Of a stretch of 64,000 bases of DNA, positions 50,250-59,700 are shown in pieces (the stretch's first letter is position 1; each line of letters begins with the position of its first letter). Location: assembly GCA_015999745.1 (NCBI GenBank), contig JAECQP010000016.1:1-64000 (forward strand). Reading direction: 5' to 3'. The position numbers and the translations under genes are program-made. The notes beneath the pieces are model-generated. The model searched no databases, was not told the origin of the DNA, and saw only the letters and a program-made list of their open reading frames with translations. Origin of the DNA: Sphingobacteriia bacterium. GTDB taxonomy: Bacteria; Bacteroidota; Bacteroidia; Chitinophagales; Chitinophagaceae.

Positions 50250-51321
50250 TCAGTTGAAAAGCAGCGCCTGTTTCCTGCAGCTGCAGTTTCAGGCGGTCGG
50301 CATGTGTGTCCGTAATAAACACCTGGCCATATGCAGTGCTACAGACCCTGCAGAGCAACTGGAACATTCTTTTTTCATCCAGTTTTTCAAACACATCATC
50401 CAGCAGTAAAATGGGCGGAACACCAATCTTCTCCCTGAGGTATTCCCATTCGGCCAGCTTCAGTGCAAATAAAAGACTCTTGCGTTGTCCCTGGGAGGCT
50501 TCCGGTTTAAACGGGTGGGCATTCAGCTCTATGCGCAGATCGTCACGGTGTATTCCCTTAGTTGTTCTCTGCAGTATCAGGTCTTTTTGCAAACTGCTTG
50601 TCAGTAATGCCGCAAAAGAACTGTCGTTCAACTGGCTGTCGTAATACATGGCCAATCCGTCGGACTGGCCGGCGATTTCGGTATACAGGGAGCCGGCCAG
50701 TGGAATATACTGTTGCAGAAATTCAACCCTGCACCGGTGAAGGAATTCACCCGACTGTACCAGTTGATCGTTTAAAATATGCAGCAGGGTGTGATCGATG
50801 GGGGAGCCATTTTCCGCCTGCCTGAGCAAACTGTTTCGCTGCTGAATCAGTTTGGTATACGCCATCAGCTGGATCAGGTATCCGCGGTTGGTCTGCGATA
50901 AAATGGTATCCATCATTTTGCGTCTTGATTCACCACTGCCGGTAATCAGGTCTACATCATCCGGAGCAATCATTACACAGGGGAACTTCCCTACATGGTC
51001 GCTCATCTTTTTATACTGCTCGTTGTTAACCAACAATTCCTTTCGGTTGTTTTCACGGAGTATACAGGTGATATTGGTGGATTCGTCATTTAGCAGGTAG
51101 TTGCCGGAGAGGCGCATGCCGGCATCGCCGTGGCGCACATTTTGTGCATCGGTTCCGGAAAAATAACTTCTGGAAAATCCGAGGTAATAAATGGCATCGA
51201 GCAGGTTGGTTTTTCCGGCGCCATTCAATCCGCAGATGCCAACAATCCTTTCACTGAACACCCATTTTTTAGAAAGGTAGTTCCTGAATTGCACCAGTTC
51301 CAGTTCTTTCAGCAGTAACAT
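50239..51321 (-). CDS. recF: DNA replication and repair protein RecF
   Basis: A 360-residue SMC-like ATPase that helps load RecA at gaps. The Walker A motif ICGLNGAGKTNLLDAIYYLG is at about residues 32-51; the signature region near ASQGQRKSLLFALKLAEWEY and the Walker B ILLLDDVFEKLDEKRMF follow in the second half. ATG at 51321 gives the standard N-terminus LLLKELELVQFRNY; the frame is open upstream without homology. It is divergent from pyrR. Confidence 0.97.
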   Translation of the reverse strand: MLLLKELELVQFRNYLSKKWVFSERIVGICGLNGAGKTNLLDAIYYLGFSRSYFSGTDAQNVRHGDAGMRLSGNYLLNDESTNITCILRENNRKELLVNNEQYKKMSDHVGKFPCVMIAPDDVDLITGSGESRRKMMDTILSQTNRGYLIQLMAYTKLIQQRNSLLRQAENGSPIDHTLLHILNDQLVQSGEFLHRCRVEFLQQYIPLAGSLYTEIAGQSDGLAMYYDSQLNDSSFAALLTSSLQKDLILQRTTKGIHRDDLRIELNAHPFKPEASQGQRKSLLFALKLAEWEYLREKIGVPPILLLDDVFEKLDEKRMFQLLCRVCSTAYGQVFITDTHADRLKLQLQETGAAFQLIEL

Positions 51322-51403
51322 ACCGGCAAAGTAAAGCAGAACCCATTTAATTATTCTGCTTTGGTATGGAATAAAGCATTTATTTTTAGTAAAATTTTCC
51401 ACT

Positions 51404-51925
51404 TTGAAGACAATATTATCTGAACAGCAAATTGCGCTTACCGTAAAGCGCCTGGCTCATCAGATTCTGGAAAACAGTCAGGGGCTCACCAATGCCGTCA
51501 TCATTGGGCTGCAGCCAAGAGGTATTTTTCTGAGTGACCGGATTGTAGCAGAACTGAAGATCCTGGTTGCCGGTGCGCCCATCCACTACGGAAAACTCGA
51601 TATTACTTTTTACCGGGATGATGTTAGGAAAACTTTACATATAGCCAACCAGACCGATATCAATTTCAGTATTGAGGGCAAAACCGTGATCCTGATAGAC
51701 GATGTGCTGTATACAGGAAGGACCATCCGGGCCGCACTGGATGCACTGCTCGATTTCGGCAGACCTTCCAAAGTATCCCTCTGTGTATTAATAGACCGCA
51801 GGTTCAGCAGGGAGCTGCCGATACAGCCGGATTTTTCCGGCAAAGCCATCGATACCATTGTTTCGGATAAGGTGAAAGTGAACTGGCGTGAAAATGATGA
51901 AAAAGACGAAGTGGTTTTAGTGTAA
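51404..51925 (+). CDS. pyrR: PyrR bifunctional pyrimidine regulator/uracil phosphoribosyltransferase
   Basis: A 173-residue phosphoribosyltransferase-fold protein with the PRPP-binding loop VILIDDVLYTGRTIRAAL and the PyrR-like RRFSRELPIQPDFSGK end. It may bind pyr mRNA and also make UMP from uracil. The start appears to be TTG at 51404 (KTILSEQQIALTVKRLA), as no ATG or GTG is available in frame upstream. pyrB follows 20 bp downstream. A full attenuator could not be identified in the short upstream gap. Confidence 0.88.
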   Translation: MKTILSEQQIALTVKRLAHQILENSQGLTNAVIIGLQPRGIFLSDRIVAELKILVAGAPIHYGKLDITFYRDDVRKTLHIANQTDINFSIEGKTVILIDDVLYTGRTIRAALDALLDFGRPSKVSLCVLIDRRFSRELPIQPDFSGKAIDTIVSDKVKVNWRENDEKDEVVLV

Positions 51926-51930
51926 TATAT

Positions 51931-51938
51931 TATCTTTG
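51931..51938 (+). promoter_or_regulatory. -7 element between pyrR and pyrB
   Basis: TATCTTTG matches TAnnTTTG and ends 7 nt before the pyrB ATG, so pyrB may have its own near-leaderless promoter. No TTG -33 box is visible in the end of pyrR. Confidence 0.4.
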
Positions 51939-51945
51939 ATTTTTA

Positions 51946-52872
51946 ATGAAACTATCTACCAAACACTTACTTGGTATCAAAGACCTCACTAAAGAGGATA
52001 TTCAGCTGATTCTCTCTACTGCTGAACAATTCAAGGAAGTATTACAAAGGCCTGTTAAGAAAGTACCCTCGCTGCGCGACATTACCATTGTGAACCTGTT
52101 TTACGAGAATTCTACCAGAACAAGAATGTCTTTTGAACTGGCGGAAAGAAGGCTCTCCGCAGATGTACTCAACTTTACCGCCAGCAGCTCTTCTGCCGCC
52201 AAGGGCGAAACGCTGCTGGATACCGTGAATAATATTTTGAGCATGAAAGTGGATATGGTGGTGATGCGGCACAGTGCATCCGGAGCGCCGCACTTTTTGG
52301 CCAAACATATACCTGCCGCCATTGTAAATGCAGGGGACGGGATCAACGAGCATCCTACCCAGGCCCTGCTCGACGCATTTTCGATGCGGGAGAGATTAGG
52401 CAGGCTGGAAGGATTGAAAGTAGCCATTATTGGAGACATCATGCACAGCAGGGTGGCTTTGAGCAACATGTACCTGCTCAGGAAAATGGGTGCGGAAATC
52501 CTGGTAGCAGGCCCGCCCACTTTAATTCCAAAATATATTTCGGAAGCATTGGGCGTAAGGGTAACCTACAACCTGCAGGAAGCGCTGAAATGGTGTGATG
52601 TAGCCAATGTGCTGCGTATTCAGCTGGAGCGCCAGAACCAGCCATTGTTCTCCTCGCTGAGAGAGTACAACCTCGCCTACGGAATCAAAAGAAAAATGCT
52701 GGAGCGCCTGGGAAAGGACATTGTCATCATGCACCCGGGCCCCATCAACAGAGGGGTGGAGCTCGACAGTGATGTGGCAGACGGTCCATATTCCATCATA
52801 TTAAACCAGGTAGAGAATGGTGTTGCCGTAAGAATGGCAGCATTGTATTTACTGGCAGGAAGAGAAAGCTAA
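51946..52872 (+). CDS. pyrB: Aspartate carbamoyltransferase catalytic subunit
   Basis: A 308-residue enzyme that joins carbamoyl phosphate and aspartate. The carbamoyl phosphate motif FYENSTRTRMSFELAERRL, the 80s-loop-like SSSSAAKGETLLDT, GINEHPTQALLDAF and MHPGPINRGVELDSDVAD are all intact. There is no pyrI regulatory subunit gene beside it. It is 20 bp after pyrR and 37 bp before coaD. The non-catalytic dihydroorotase homologue at 33.6-34.9 kb is a candidate partner. Confidence 0.97.
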   Translation: MKLSTKHLLGIKDLTKEDIQLILSTAEQFKEVLQRPVKKVPSLRDITIVNLFYENSTRTRMSFELAERRLSADVLNFTASSSSAAKGETLLDTVNNILSMKVDMVVMRHSASGAPHFLAKHIPAAIVNAGDGINEHPTQALLDAFSMRERLGRLEGLKVAIIGDIMHSRVALSNMYLLRKMGAEILVAGPPTLIPKYISEALGVRVTYNLQEALKWCDVANVLRIQLERQNQPLFSSLREYNLAYGIKRKMLERLGKDIVIMHPGPINRGVELDSDVADGPYSIILNQVENGVAVRMAALYLLAGRES

Positions 52873-52909
52873 CCTGCGCCAACAAATAACGATTAAAGCC
52901 GCCATATTT

Positions 52910-53374
52910 ATGCAACGCATCTGTTTATTCCCCGGAACATTTGATCCCGTTACGCTCGGTCATACCGATATCATTAACAGGGCATTGCCTTTGTTCGATA
53001 AAATAGTAGTGGGTATCGGTATCAATTCCTCCAAGAATCCCATGTTCAGTTCTGAGCAGCGAATGGAATGGTTCCGAGAAATTTACAAAGACGAACCCAA
53101 GGTGGAGAGTGTGGTGTACGAAGGACTCACCATTCATTATTGCGAAAAGATCGGCGCCCGCTTTATTTTAAGAGGCATCAGGTATGTAAGTGATTTTGAA
53201 TATGAAAAAACCATCGCTGATGCCAACAGAACCCTCGATAATAAAATTGAAACCATCTTCTTAACAGGAGAGCCCAAATATACTTCTGTGGCATCTACCA
53301 TTGTAAGGGATATTTTGCTGAACGGGGGAGATGCATCACCGTTTCTTCCGCAGGCTGTTATCAATTCCCTCTAA
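52910..53374 (+). CDS. coaD: Phosphopantetheine adenylyltransferase
   Basis: A 154-residue nucleotidyltransferase of coenzyme A synthesis. FPGTFDPVTLGHTDII contains the TxGH-type motif, ILRGIRYVSDFEYE carries the substrate-binding Arg, and KYTSVASTIVRDI is the C-terminal ISSTxVR-like motif. Length is normal. The thioesterase gene begins 16 bp after the stop. Confidence 0.97.
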   Translation: MQRICLFPGTFDPVTLGHTDIINRALPLFDKIVVGIGINSSKNPMFSSEQRMEWFREIYKDEPKVESVVYEGLTIHYCEKIGARFILRGIRYVSDFEYEKTIADANRTLDNKIETIFLTGEPKYTSVASTIVRDILLNGGDASPFLPQAVINSL

Positions 53375-53390
53375 CGCTCAAACTGCACAC

Positions 53391-53822
53391 ATGAATATCT
53401 GGTTTAAGAAAGACCTGTCCCTGAAAGATTTTGAAGGTATGGGTAAAAACACAATGGGGGAACACCTGGGCATTTGTTTTACCGAGGTTGGCCCGGATTA
53501 TTTAAAAGCCACCATGCCGGTAGACCACCGTACCAAACAACCCTATGGTTTATTACATGGAGGTGCATCCGTTGCCCTGGCCGAAACACTGGGCAGCGTG
53601 GCAGCAGTGTTGACAGTTGATCCGGACCACTTTATCTGTGTAGGGCAGGAGATCAATGCCAATCATATCAGAAGCGCCCGTTCGGGCTATGTAACAGGTA
53701 TGACCAAACCCATTCACAGGGGAGCCAGTTCTCAGGTTTGGGAAATCAAAATCTACGACGAGCACGAAAAACTGGTGTGCATCAGCCGGATTACGGTTGC
53801 TGTGTTGAATAGAAAATCCTGA
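53391..53822 (+). CDS. Hotdog-fold thioesterase (PaaI/MenI family)
   Basis: A 143-residue single hotdog-domain protein with the PaaI-type motif LLHGGASVALAETLGSVAA (His-Gly-Gly and catalytic acidic residue), preceded by TMPVDHRTKQPYG. It hydrolyses an aromatic or hydroxyphenyl-type acyl-CoA in related bacteria, for example DHNA-CoA in menaquinone synthesis; the substrate here is not known. ATG at 53391 is chosen. Its 3' end overlaps the convergent Nudix gene by 32 bp. Confidence 0.88.
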   Translation: MNIWFKKDLSLKDFEGMGKNTMGEHLGICFTEVGPDYLKATMPVDHRTKQPYGLLHGGASVALAETLGSVAAVLTVDPDHFICVGQEINANHIRSARSGYVTGMTKPIHRGASSQVWEIKIYDEHEKLVCISRITVAVLNRKS

Positions 53823-54216
53823 TCACTTCAATGATATTGGGGTAAGTGTTGTTCAGGTATTCGGGCAGGGATTCTCTTTTTACCCATTTGATCATCATAA
53901 TGTCTTCTTCTGTTTGTGGTACCAACTCCTGCGGCCCCTGCACTTTCATCTGGTACCAGTGACTTTCCTTGACCACATCTTCATCGAGGTAGGTGTCGAA
54001 GTATTCATGTAAAGTGATGGTAATAAATTTCCCCATCGTAATATTCCGCAACCCGGTTTCTTCTTCCACTTCACGGATGGCGCAGGCTTCCACAGTTTCA
54101 CCCTTGTCCAGTTTGCCCTTGGGCAGGTCCCAGTACCCTCTTCTGAGAATCATTAATAGCTCGTTGTGTTCGTTGAAAACAAGCCCGCCTGCAGCAATAA
54201 TTCGTTTTTTATCCAT
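53791..54216 (-). CDS. Nudix hydrolase
   Basis: A 141-residue hydrolase with an intact Nudix box, GKLDKGETVEACAIREVEEE followed by TGL, which binds the catalytic divalent metal. The N-terminal IIAAGGLVFNEHNELLMI and following RGYWDLPKG are typical of MutT/DIPP-like proteins. The preferred nucleoside or polyphosphate substrate cannot be told. The last 32 bp overlap the opposing thioesterase gene. Confidence 0.9.
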   Translation of the reverse strand: MDKKRIIAAGGLVFNEHNELLMILRRGYWDLPKGKLDKGETVEACAIREVEEETGLRNITMGKFITITLHEYFDTYLDEDVVKESHWYQMKVQGPQELVPQTEEDIMMIKWVKRESLPEYLNNTYPNIIEVIRIFYSTQQP

Positions 54217-54277
54217 GACTCAAAAGTTATAATAATTTTCTCATTTTCCAATTCAAAAATCGGTTTACTTTCGCAGC

Positions 54278-54910
54278 ATGACAAACGAAAAAGCAGTTGC
54301 AGAGAAACTCTTGCAGGTAGAAGCGGTGAAACTCAGCCCTTCACAGCCTTTTACCTGGGCCAGTGGCTGGAAAAGCCCTATATATTGCGATAACAGAAAG
54401 GTATTGTCCTTTCCGTATGTGCGCGATTTTATCAAGAGCGAACTCTGCAATGTAATTTTTGAACAGTTTCCACAGGCTGAAGCGTTGGCCGGAGTGGCCA
54501 CTGCAGGAATTCCCTGGGGTGCTATGGCGGCCGATCAGCTGAAACTTCCATTGATGTATGTCCGCCCAAAACCAAAGGAACACGGGCTGGGTAACCAGAT
54601 TGAAGGCTCTTTTACGAAAGGACAGCGTGTGCTGGTTATTGAAGATCTGATTTCTACCGGTAAAAGCAGTTTGCAGGTTGTGGACGTGCTGAAGGCAGCC
54701 GGCGTTGAAATTGTGGGAATGGTATCCATCTTCAACTATGGTTTTGACCAGGCGGCAAAGGCATTTGATGCTGCGGGGGTAGTTACCCAATCGCTGACCA
54801 ACTATCCAACCATGATTGAACTGGCCGTTGAAAGAGGGATCGTGGGTGAATCCGAAAAAGCCCTGTTGTTGGAATGGAGTAAGGACCCCGCGAGCTGGAC
54901 AGGAAGCTAA
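54278..54910 (+). CDS. pyrE: Orotate phosphoribosyltransferase
   Basis: A 210-residue enzyme that makes orotidine-5'-phosphate from orotate and PRPP. SPIYCDNRKVLSFPYVRDFI near the N-terminus, GVATAGIPWGAMAADQL, the PRPP segment RPKPKEHGLGNQIEG and the PRPP loop VLVIEDLISTGKSS are present. It is divergent from the Nudix gene. TACTTTCG upstream is one base off the -7 consensus. Confidence 0.96.
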   Translation: MTNEKAVAEKLLQVEAVKLSPSQPFTWASGWKSPIYCDNRKVLSFPYVRDFIKSELCNVIFEQFPQAEALAGVATAGIPWGAMAADQLKLPLMYVRPKPKEHGLGNQIEGSFTKGQRVLVIEDLISTGKSSLQVVDVLKAAGVEIVGMVSIFNYGFDQAAKAFDAAGVVTQSLTNYPTMIELAVERGIVGESEKALLLEWSKDPASWTGS

Positions 54911-54935
54911 ACGGAAACAATTATAACCGCAACTT

Positions 54936-55337
54936 ATGAAATACATGGTCATTGCAGCGCTCTGCTTTTGCAGCCTGCAGCTTTCCGCCCAGATGCCTAA
55001 ACAGCAGTGGGTCACCATCAAATCGGCTAACCTGAAATGCTGGGAATGCAAGGACCGGCTGGAGAAATACCTGGTGGTGGAGAACAAAGCGAATATGGAA
55101 AGCGGTATGATTCAATGGAAAATCAATCTGTTACAAGGAGAAATTAAAGTACAGTTCTGGCCCGATAGAACAGATGAATCCGCCATTCGTGCGGCCATCA
55201 ACAATGCAGGATTTGATACGGAAACAGAGAAAGCCAACCCGGAATCCTATGGCAAACTACCACCCGTGTGTAAACGGGCAGAGGATGGCGGAGGCCCGAA
55301 ACCCAAGCAACCCTGCCATATACCACCGATCAGGTAA
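54936..55337 (+). CDS. Secreted HMA-like protein with a CWEC motif
   Basis: A 133-residue protein with a signal peptide (KYMVIAALCFCSLQLSAQ, cleavage about residue 19). The mature part resembles a heavy-metal-associated ferredoxin-like fold: VTIKSANLKCWECKDRLEKY with a CxxC pair in place of the usual MxCxxC loop, then IKVQFWPDRTDESAIRAAIN and GFDTETE. The C-terminal tail has two more Cys (PVCKRAED and KQPCHIPP). Metal binding is inferred. It follows pyrE by 25 bp and ends 5 bp before the convergent LEA gene. Confidence 0.75.
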   Translation: MKYMVIAALCFCSLQLSAQMPKQQWVTIKSANLKCWECKDRLEKYLVVENKANMESGMIQWKINLLQGEIKVQFWPDRTDESAIRAAINNAGFDTETEKANPESYGKLPPVCKRAEDGGGPKPKQPCHIPPIR

Positions 55338-55342
55338 CATGA

Positions 55343-55801
55343 TTAGAACATTCCCAGGTTTTTCCTGCCTTCATAATTGAAAGGGAAGGATTTAAACACC
55401 CCTGCTTTACCGGCTTTAACGGTACCCTTAGCCTGGATCAGTACCTCTTTCTTCAACAGCATCCTGGCCGAATTCTTCAGCATATTGGCCATGTCTACCT
55501 GTATGGTGGCGGGCAATACGAACTCGCTCATCCGGTTGATGTGCATCAGGGTATCCAACTGGAACTTACCCAGGTATAAACTGTCTATATACACATCGCT
55601 TTCTATTTTTTTCAGGTCCACTCCAAAACCGTTCGGGTTGTAATACACCAGTTCAAAGCTCACGGAGCTCTGTTTAAATCCCAGTGTGTTTATTTTTAAA
55701 TCACGTATATCCCGGTACTCAAAATCTTTGGGTTTTGTACAGGAAGCTGCAATCAGTACGATTGTCAGTAAGAAGGTCGCGGAGAGCAGGGTGGTACGCA
55801 A
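55343..55801 (-). CDS. LEA type 2 family lipoprotein
   Basis: A 152-residue lipoprotein with the signal TTLLSATFLLTIVLIAASC (lipobox IAASC, Cys about residue 21). The mature domain is a LEA14-like immunoglobulin fold: DLKINTLGFKQSSVSFELVY, NPNGFGVDLKKIESDVYID and a final GTVKAGKAGVFKSFPFNYEG. Such domains bind or protect partners at the membrane. No partner is visible nearby. Confidence 0.85.
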   Translation of the reverse strand: MRTTLLSATFLLTIVLIAASCTKPKDFEYRDIRDLKINTLGFKQSSVSFELVYYNPNGFGVDLKKIESDVYIDSLYLGKFQLDTLMHINRMSEFVLPATIQVDMANMLKNSARMLLKKEVLIQAKGTVKAGKAGVFKSFPFNYEGRKNLGMF

Positions 55802-56039
55802 TGGGCTTTATTTCCTGCAAAATAAGGAGAATTTATTGTAACTTGTATGCTAAAATTGTTAGCGATTTGTGTAAATTTCAGTTTAAAAAAGACTGCTCAG
55901 TTTTTTAGCTTTTAAATTAATTGATAATTAATTAATAATCAATCAATAACCAGCTTTTATTGATTATTATTGGTAGTATAATTGAGCACCGCCAGCGATG
56001 GAACAACGCTAAAATCCAGCAGGTTAAACAAATTATTTT
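55802..56039. other. AT-rich intergenic region between the LEA and WbqC genes
   Basis: This 238-bp divergent region holds no gene that I can support. It is strongly AT-rich and should contain the promoters of both flanking genes. It includes a small A-tract/T-tract hairpin (55885-55906, ACTG-CT-CAGT with flanking A6 and T6) and a larger AT-rich inverted repeat (55934-55971). Confidence 0.7.
55934..55971. repeat. AT-rich inverted repeat upstream of the WbqC gene
   Basis: AATCAATAA (55941-55949) pairs perfectly with TTATTGATT (55957-55965) over a 7-nt loop, and AATAAT on the left pairs with ATTATT on the right after one bulge. It ends 68 bp before the WbqC start. It could be a protein-binding site or simply a result of AT-rich composition. 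Confidence 0.5.
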
Positions 56040-56669
56040 ATGAGTCCGTTATTAATTGAAAATCAATACTTTGGAAGCATTAATTACTATAAAATTTTGT
56101 TTAAACATACATATGTTAAAATTGAGCAATTCGAATACTATCACAAAATGAGTTTCCGCAATCGTTGCATTGTACCGGGTGCCAATGGATTAATTCATTT
56201 ATCGGTTCCCCTCGAAAAAGGAAGGAACCAGCGGCAGGTGATGAAGGATGTCAGAATTGCCTATCACGACAACTGGGTGCTGCAACATTGCAGGTCGCTG
56301 GAAGCCTGTTATAACCGTGCGCCATTTTTTGAATATTACCGGGAGGAGCTTTTTGGGTTGCTGGAAAAACGGCCTGCGTTTTTAATGGACCTTGATCTGG
56401 AACTGCTGCACTGGGTGCTCAAAAAGTTCAGGACCGATCTTCAAATTGAGCTAACCGGAGCTTACCGGGAAATTCCTGAACCGGGCGTAACAGATGCCCG
56501 GAACCGGATACTTCCGAGGAATTACCAGGAGGGCGAACAGCCGGTTCGTTATACACAGGTTTTTGAAGACCGGATCGGATTCATACCCAACATGAGCATT
56601 TTGGATTTGTTGTTCTGTACAGGCCCCAACGGATTAAATTTATTAAGAAGCAACGATCCTCAATTTTAA
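56040..56669 (+). CDS. WbqC family protein
   Basis: A 209-residue protein of the WbqC-like family. The N-terminus LLIENQYFGSINYYKILFKH and the block FEYYHKMSFRNRCIVPGANG, then LIHLSVPLEKGR, match the group. The family is sometimes found in O-antigen loci, but its biochemical function is not established. ATG at 56040 gives the normal start. The large surface protein gene follows 80 bp downstream. Confidence 0.85.
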   Translation: MSPLLIENQYFGSINYYKILFKHTYVKIEQFEYYHKMSFRNRCIVPGANGLIHLSVPLEKGRNQRQVMKDVRIAYHDNWVLQHCRSLEACYNRAPFFEYYREELFGLLEKRPAFLMDLDLELLHWVLKKFRTDLQIELTGAYREIPEPGVTDARNRILPRNYQEGEQPVRYTQVFEDRIGFIPNMSILDLLFCTGPNGLNLLRSNDPQF

Positions 56670-56749
56670 CGCATCTTTTGAAGGTAATTCAACTTCTTGT
56701 GGTAATTTCAATACGTAATTTGACTCTTTTACCTAGCCCCTGCTTTTTG

Positions 56750-59700
56750 ATGAAAATCCAAAGATTTGTCCTGTGTTTATTCGCGTTTACATTTGCGTCG
56801 GGTTTAATTGCACAGGAGTTTTCTAACAAAGGAAAAGACTTTTGGCTGGGCTACGGGTACCATGTAAGAATGTCGCCCACCCAAAGCGCCAACGTGATCA
56901 ACCAGCAGGAGATGATCCTGTATTTCACCTCCGATCAGAATGCCAATGTTACCGTGGAAATTCCTGGAGTGGGATATGCCCGGACCTATTCCGTTACAGC
57001 CAACCAGGTTACGATCTCAGATCCGATTCCCAAATCCGGCACACAGGATGCAAGAATTACCGATCCGGGCACTTTCAATACCGGCATCCATATTACCAGC
57101 GACCGGGCCATCGTAGCGTATGCGCATATATATAACCAAAGCGTTTCCGGAGCGTCCGTTCTTTTTCCTACCAATACCCTTGGTCGCGATTATTATTCAG
57201 TGAACTATACCCAGCGTTCCAACGAGGCAGCGTCAAACTCTTTTTTCTTTATTGTTGCTACAGAAGATAATACCACGGTAGAAATTACGCCCAGCAATAA
57301 TAACCTGAATGGGTTGCCGGTAAATCAGGCTACCAATGTGAAATTGAACAAAGGGCAGATATATAATGTGATGGGGAGTACCCAGGGTAATTCCGGTGCC
57401 GATCTCACAGGATCCAGGATCCGTTCCATCAGTACAGGAGGAACCGGGGGCTGTAAGCCCATCGCGGTTTTTTCGGGAAGTGGTAAAATCAATCTTGGCC
57501 AGATAGCCAATGGAAGCGCCGACAATTTATTTGCCCAGGCATTCCCTTCCAATGCATGGGGTTTGCGATACCTAACGGCACCCACCGGATCCCAGCCCAA
57601 CAACTACTACCGGATTTGTGTGAAGGACCCGACCACCATTGTGAAACTGAATGGAAACCAGATACCCTTAAGTTCCCTGATCAACGGATTTTATTACCAG
57701 TTTAAAAACGGGGATATGACCGGTATTAGCTCGCCAAGGCCCAACCTGATTGAATCAGATAAACCTATCCTGGTGGCGCAATATTGTACTACGCAGGGAC
57801 AGGAGGGAAATTCCGGCGGAGGTGACCCTGAAATGATTTACCTGAGCCCGGTTGAACAAACCATTAATAAGATCACTTTATATTCTGCTTCCCGGTATGG
57901 CATTACACAGAGTTATATTAATATCATCATCAAGAAGGAGGGGGTAAGCAGTTTCAGGCTGGATGATGCATTGCCTCCTGCCAACAGCTTCACCTCCCAT
58001 CCTGGTGATCCCAATTATTCATATGCCATGATTCCTGTTGGGTCCGGGATGTCTCACTCCCTTTATTCTGATAGCGGTTTCAACGCCATTGCCTATGGGT
58101 TTGGCAATGCAGAGAGCTACGGATACAATGCCGGTACCAATATTGTAGACCTGAACCCACCCATCAATATCCGCAACGACTATGCCGGTAGTGGAATCAC
58201 GTATTCGGCCACCTGTACCAATACACCGTTCAAAGTATTTGTATCAATTCCCTACGAAGCAACCAGGCTGGTGCTGGATTTCGGAAATAACCCGAATGTG
58301 GTGGGTACTTCGCCATACACTTACACACCTGTGAACGGCCAGGCAGATTCTACTTATGTATCTAATGGAAGAACCTATCATGTATACTTCATTCCCAATT
58401 CTTACAAGTTTACCCAAACCGGTACTTTCCCGGTTACCATTACGGCTACGACCACTGTGCCGCAGTCGGATGGTTGCAGCAACAACAACGACCAGGAAAT
58501 CAACGACAATATTATAGTCAATGATCCGCCGGTTGCAGATTTCTCCGTAGTGTCTTCCGGGTGTATCAATACCAATGTAAGTTTCAACGACGAAACCAAT
58601 GGCTTTGGCCGGCCCGTATACAGATGGCTCTGGGAATTTGGAAACGGAACTACCTCTACGCTGGAGAACCCGGTATTGCCCATCAGCAATTATACCACTT
58701 CGGTAAAGCTGACTTCCATTACAGATTATGGCTGTGTGGCAACCACCACCAAAACACTGGAATTATCTAACAAGCCTGTTGCCCAATTCAGTTACAGCGC
58801 CCCCAATTGCCTCAACACAGATATCCGGTTTACCGATCAGTCTACACTGGCGGCCAGTCCTAATAACAATCAACTGGTTTCCTGGATCTGGAATTTCGAT
58901 AACGGCGCCGGCCAGGATACCATTGTCTCGAATGCCATGCAAACCAGGCAGTACAACTCGGAAGGTGCAAAGGATGTAAGCCTGCTGGTAAAAACCAATA
59001 CAGGCTGCGCCAGTGATCCGTATAAACCGGTTCCCCCGTTAACAATCAAACCCACACCGGTTGCTGCGTTCAGGACGCCGGAAGTATGCCTGGCAGATGC
59101 CGCCGCGGTATTTACCAATGAGAGCACTATTTCGGATGGTACTGCGGCTCAATTGATCTATAAATGGACTTTTGCTTCCGGCCTTCCTTCCACCACTGCT
59201 GTAAAGAATCCGAGTATTGTGTATGCGGCAGCAGGACAATATACTGCCGTGCTGGAAGTAACAGCCGTTTCCGGCTGCGCAGATACACTTGCACAGCCCT
59301 TCTATGTAAACGGTTCCACACCCAAAGCAGATTTTGAAATAACCAATACATTGCCCGTTTGCCAGCCGGTAGCAATAACGATCAAAAATAAATCGTCCGT
59401 AGACTTTGGGAATATTACCCGTTTGGAAATATTTTGGGACTATGCCAATCAACCCGCTGTAATGGAAGTGGATGAGGATCCGCTGCCCGATAAATTGTAT
59501 CACCATACCTACCAGGATCTTCAATTGCCTGCTGCCCAGACCTATACCATTCGGGTACTGGCTTATTCCGGCGGAACCTGTGTGAGTTCAATGGAGAAAA
59601 ACATCAGCGTTTACCCGCAACCCAAAGCAAGTTTTACTACTTCTTCCGCACAGATCTGCGAAGGCGAATCCATTAACTTTCAGAATCTTAGTAATGGTAT

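Noticed and set aside
54341..55087. A 248-codon minus-strand frame across pyrE and the HMA-like gene
   Set aside because: It covers two genes with strong family matches on the other strand and shows no domain.
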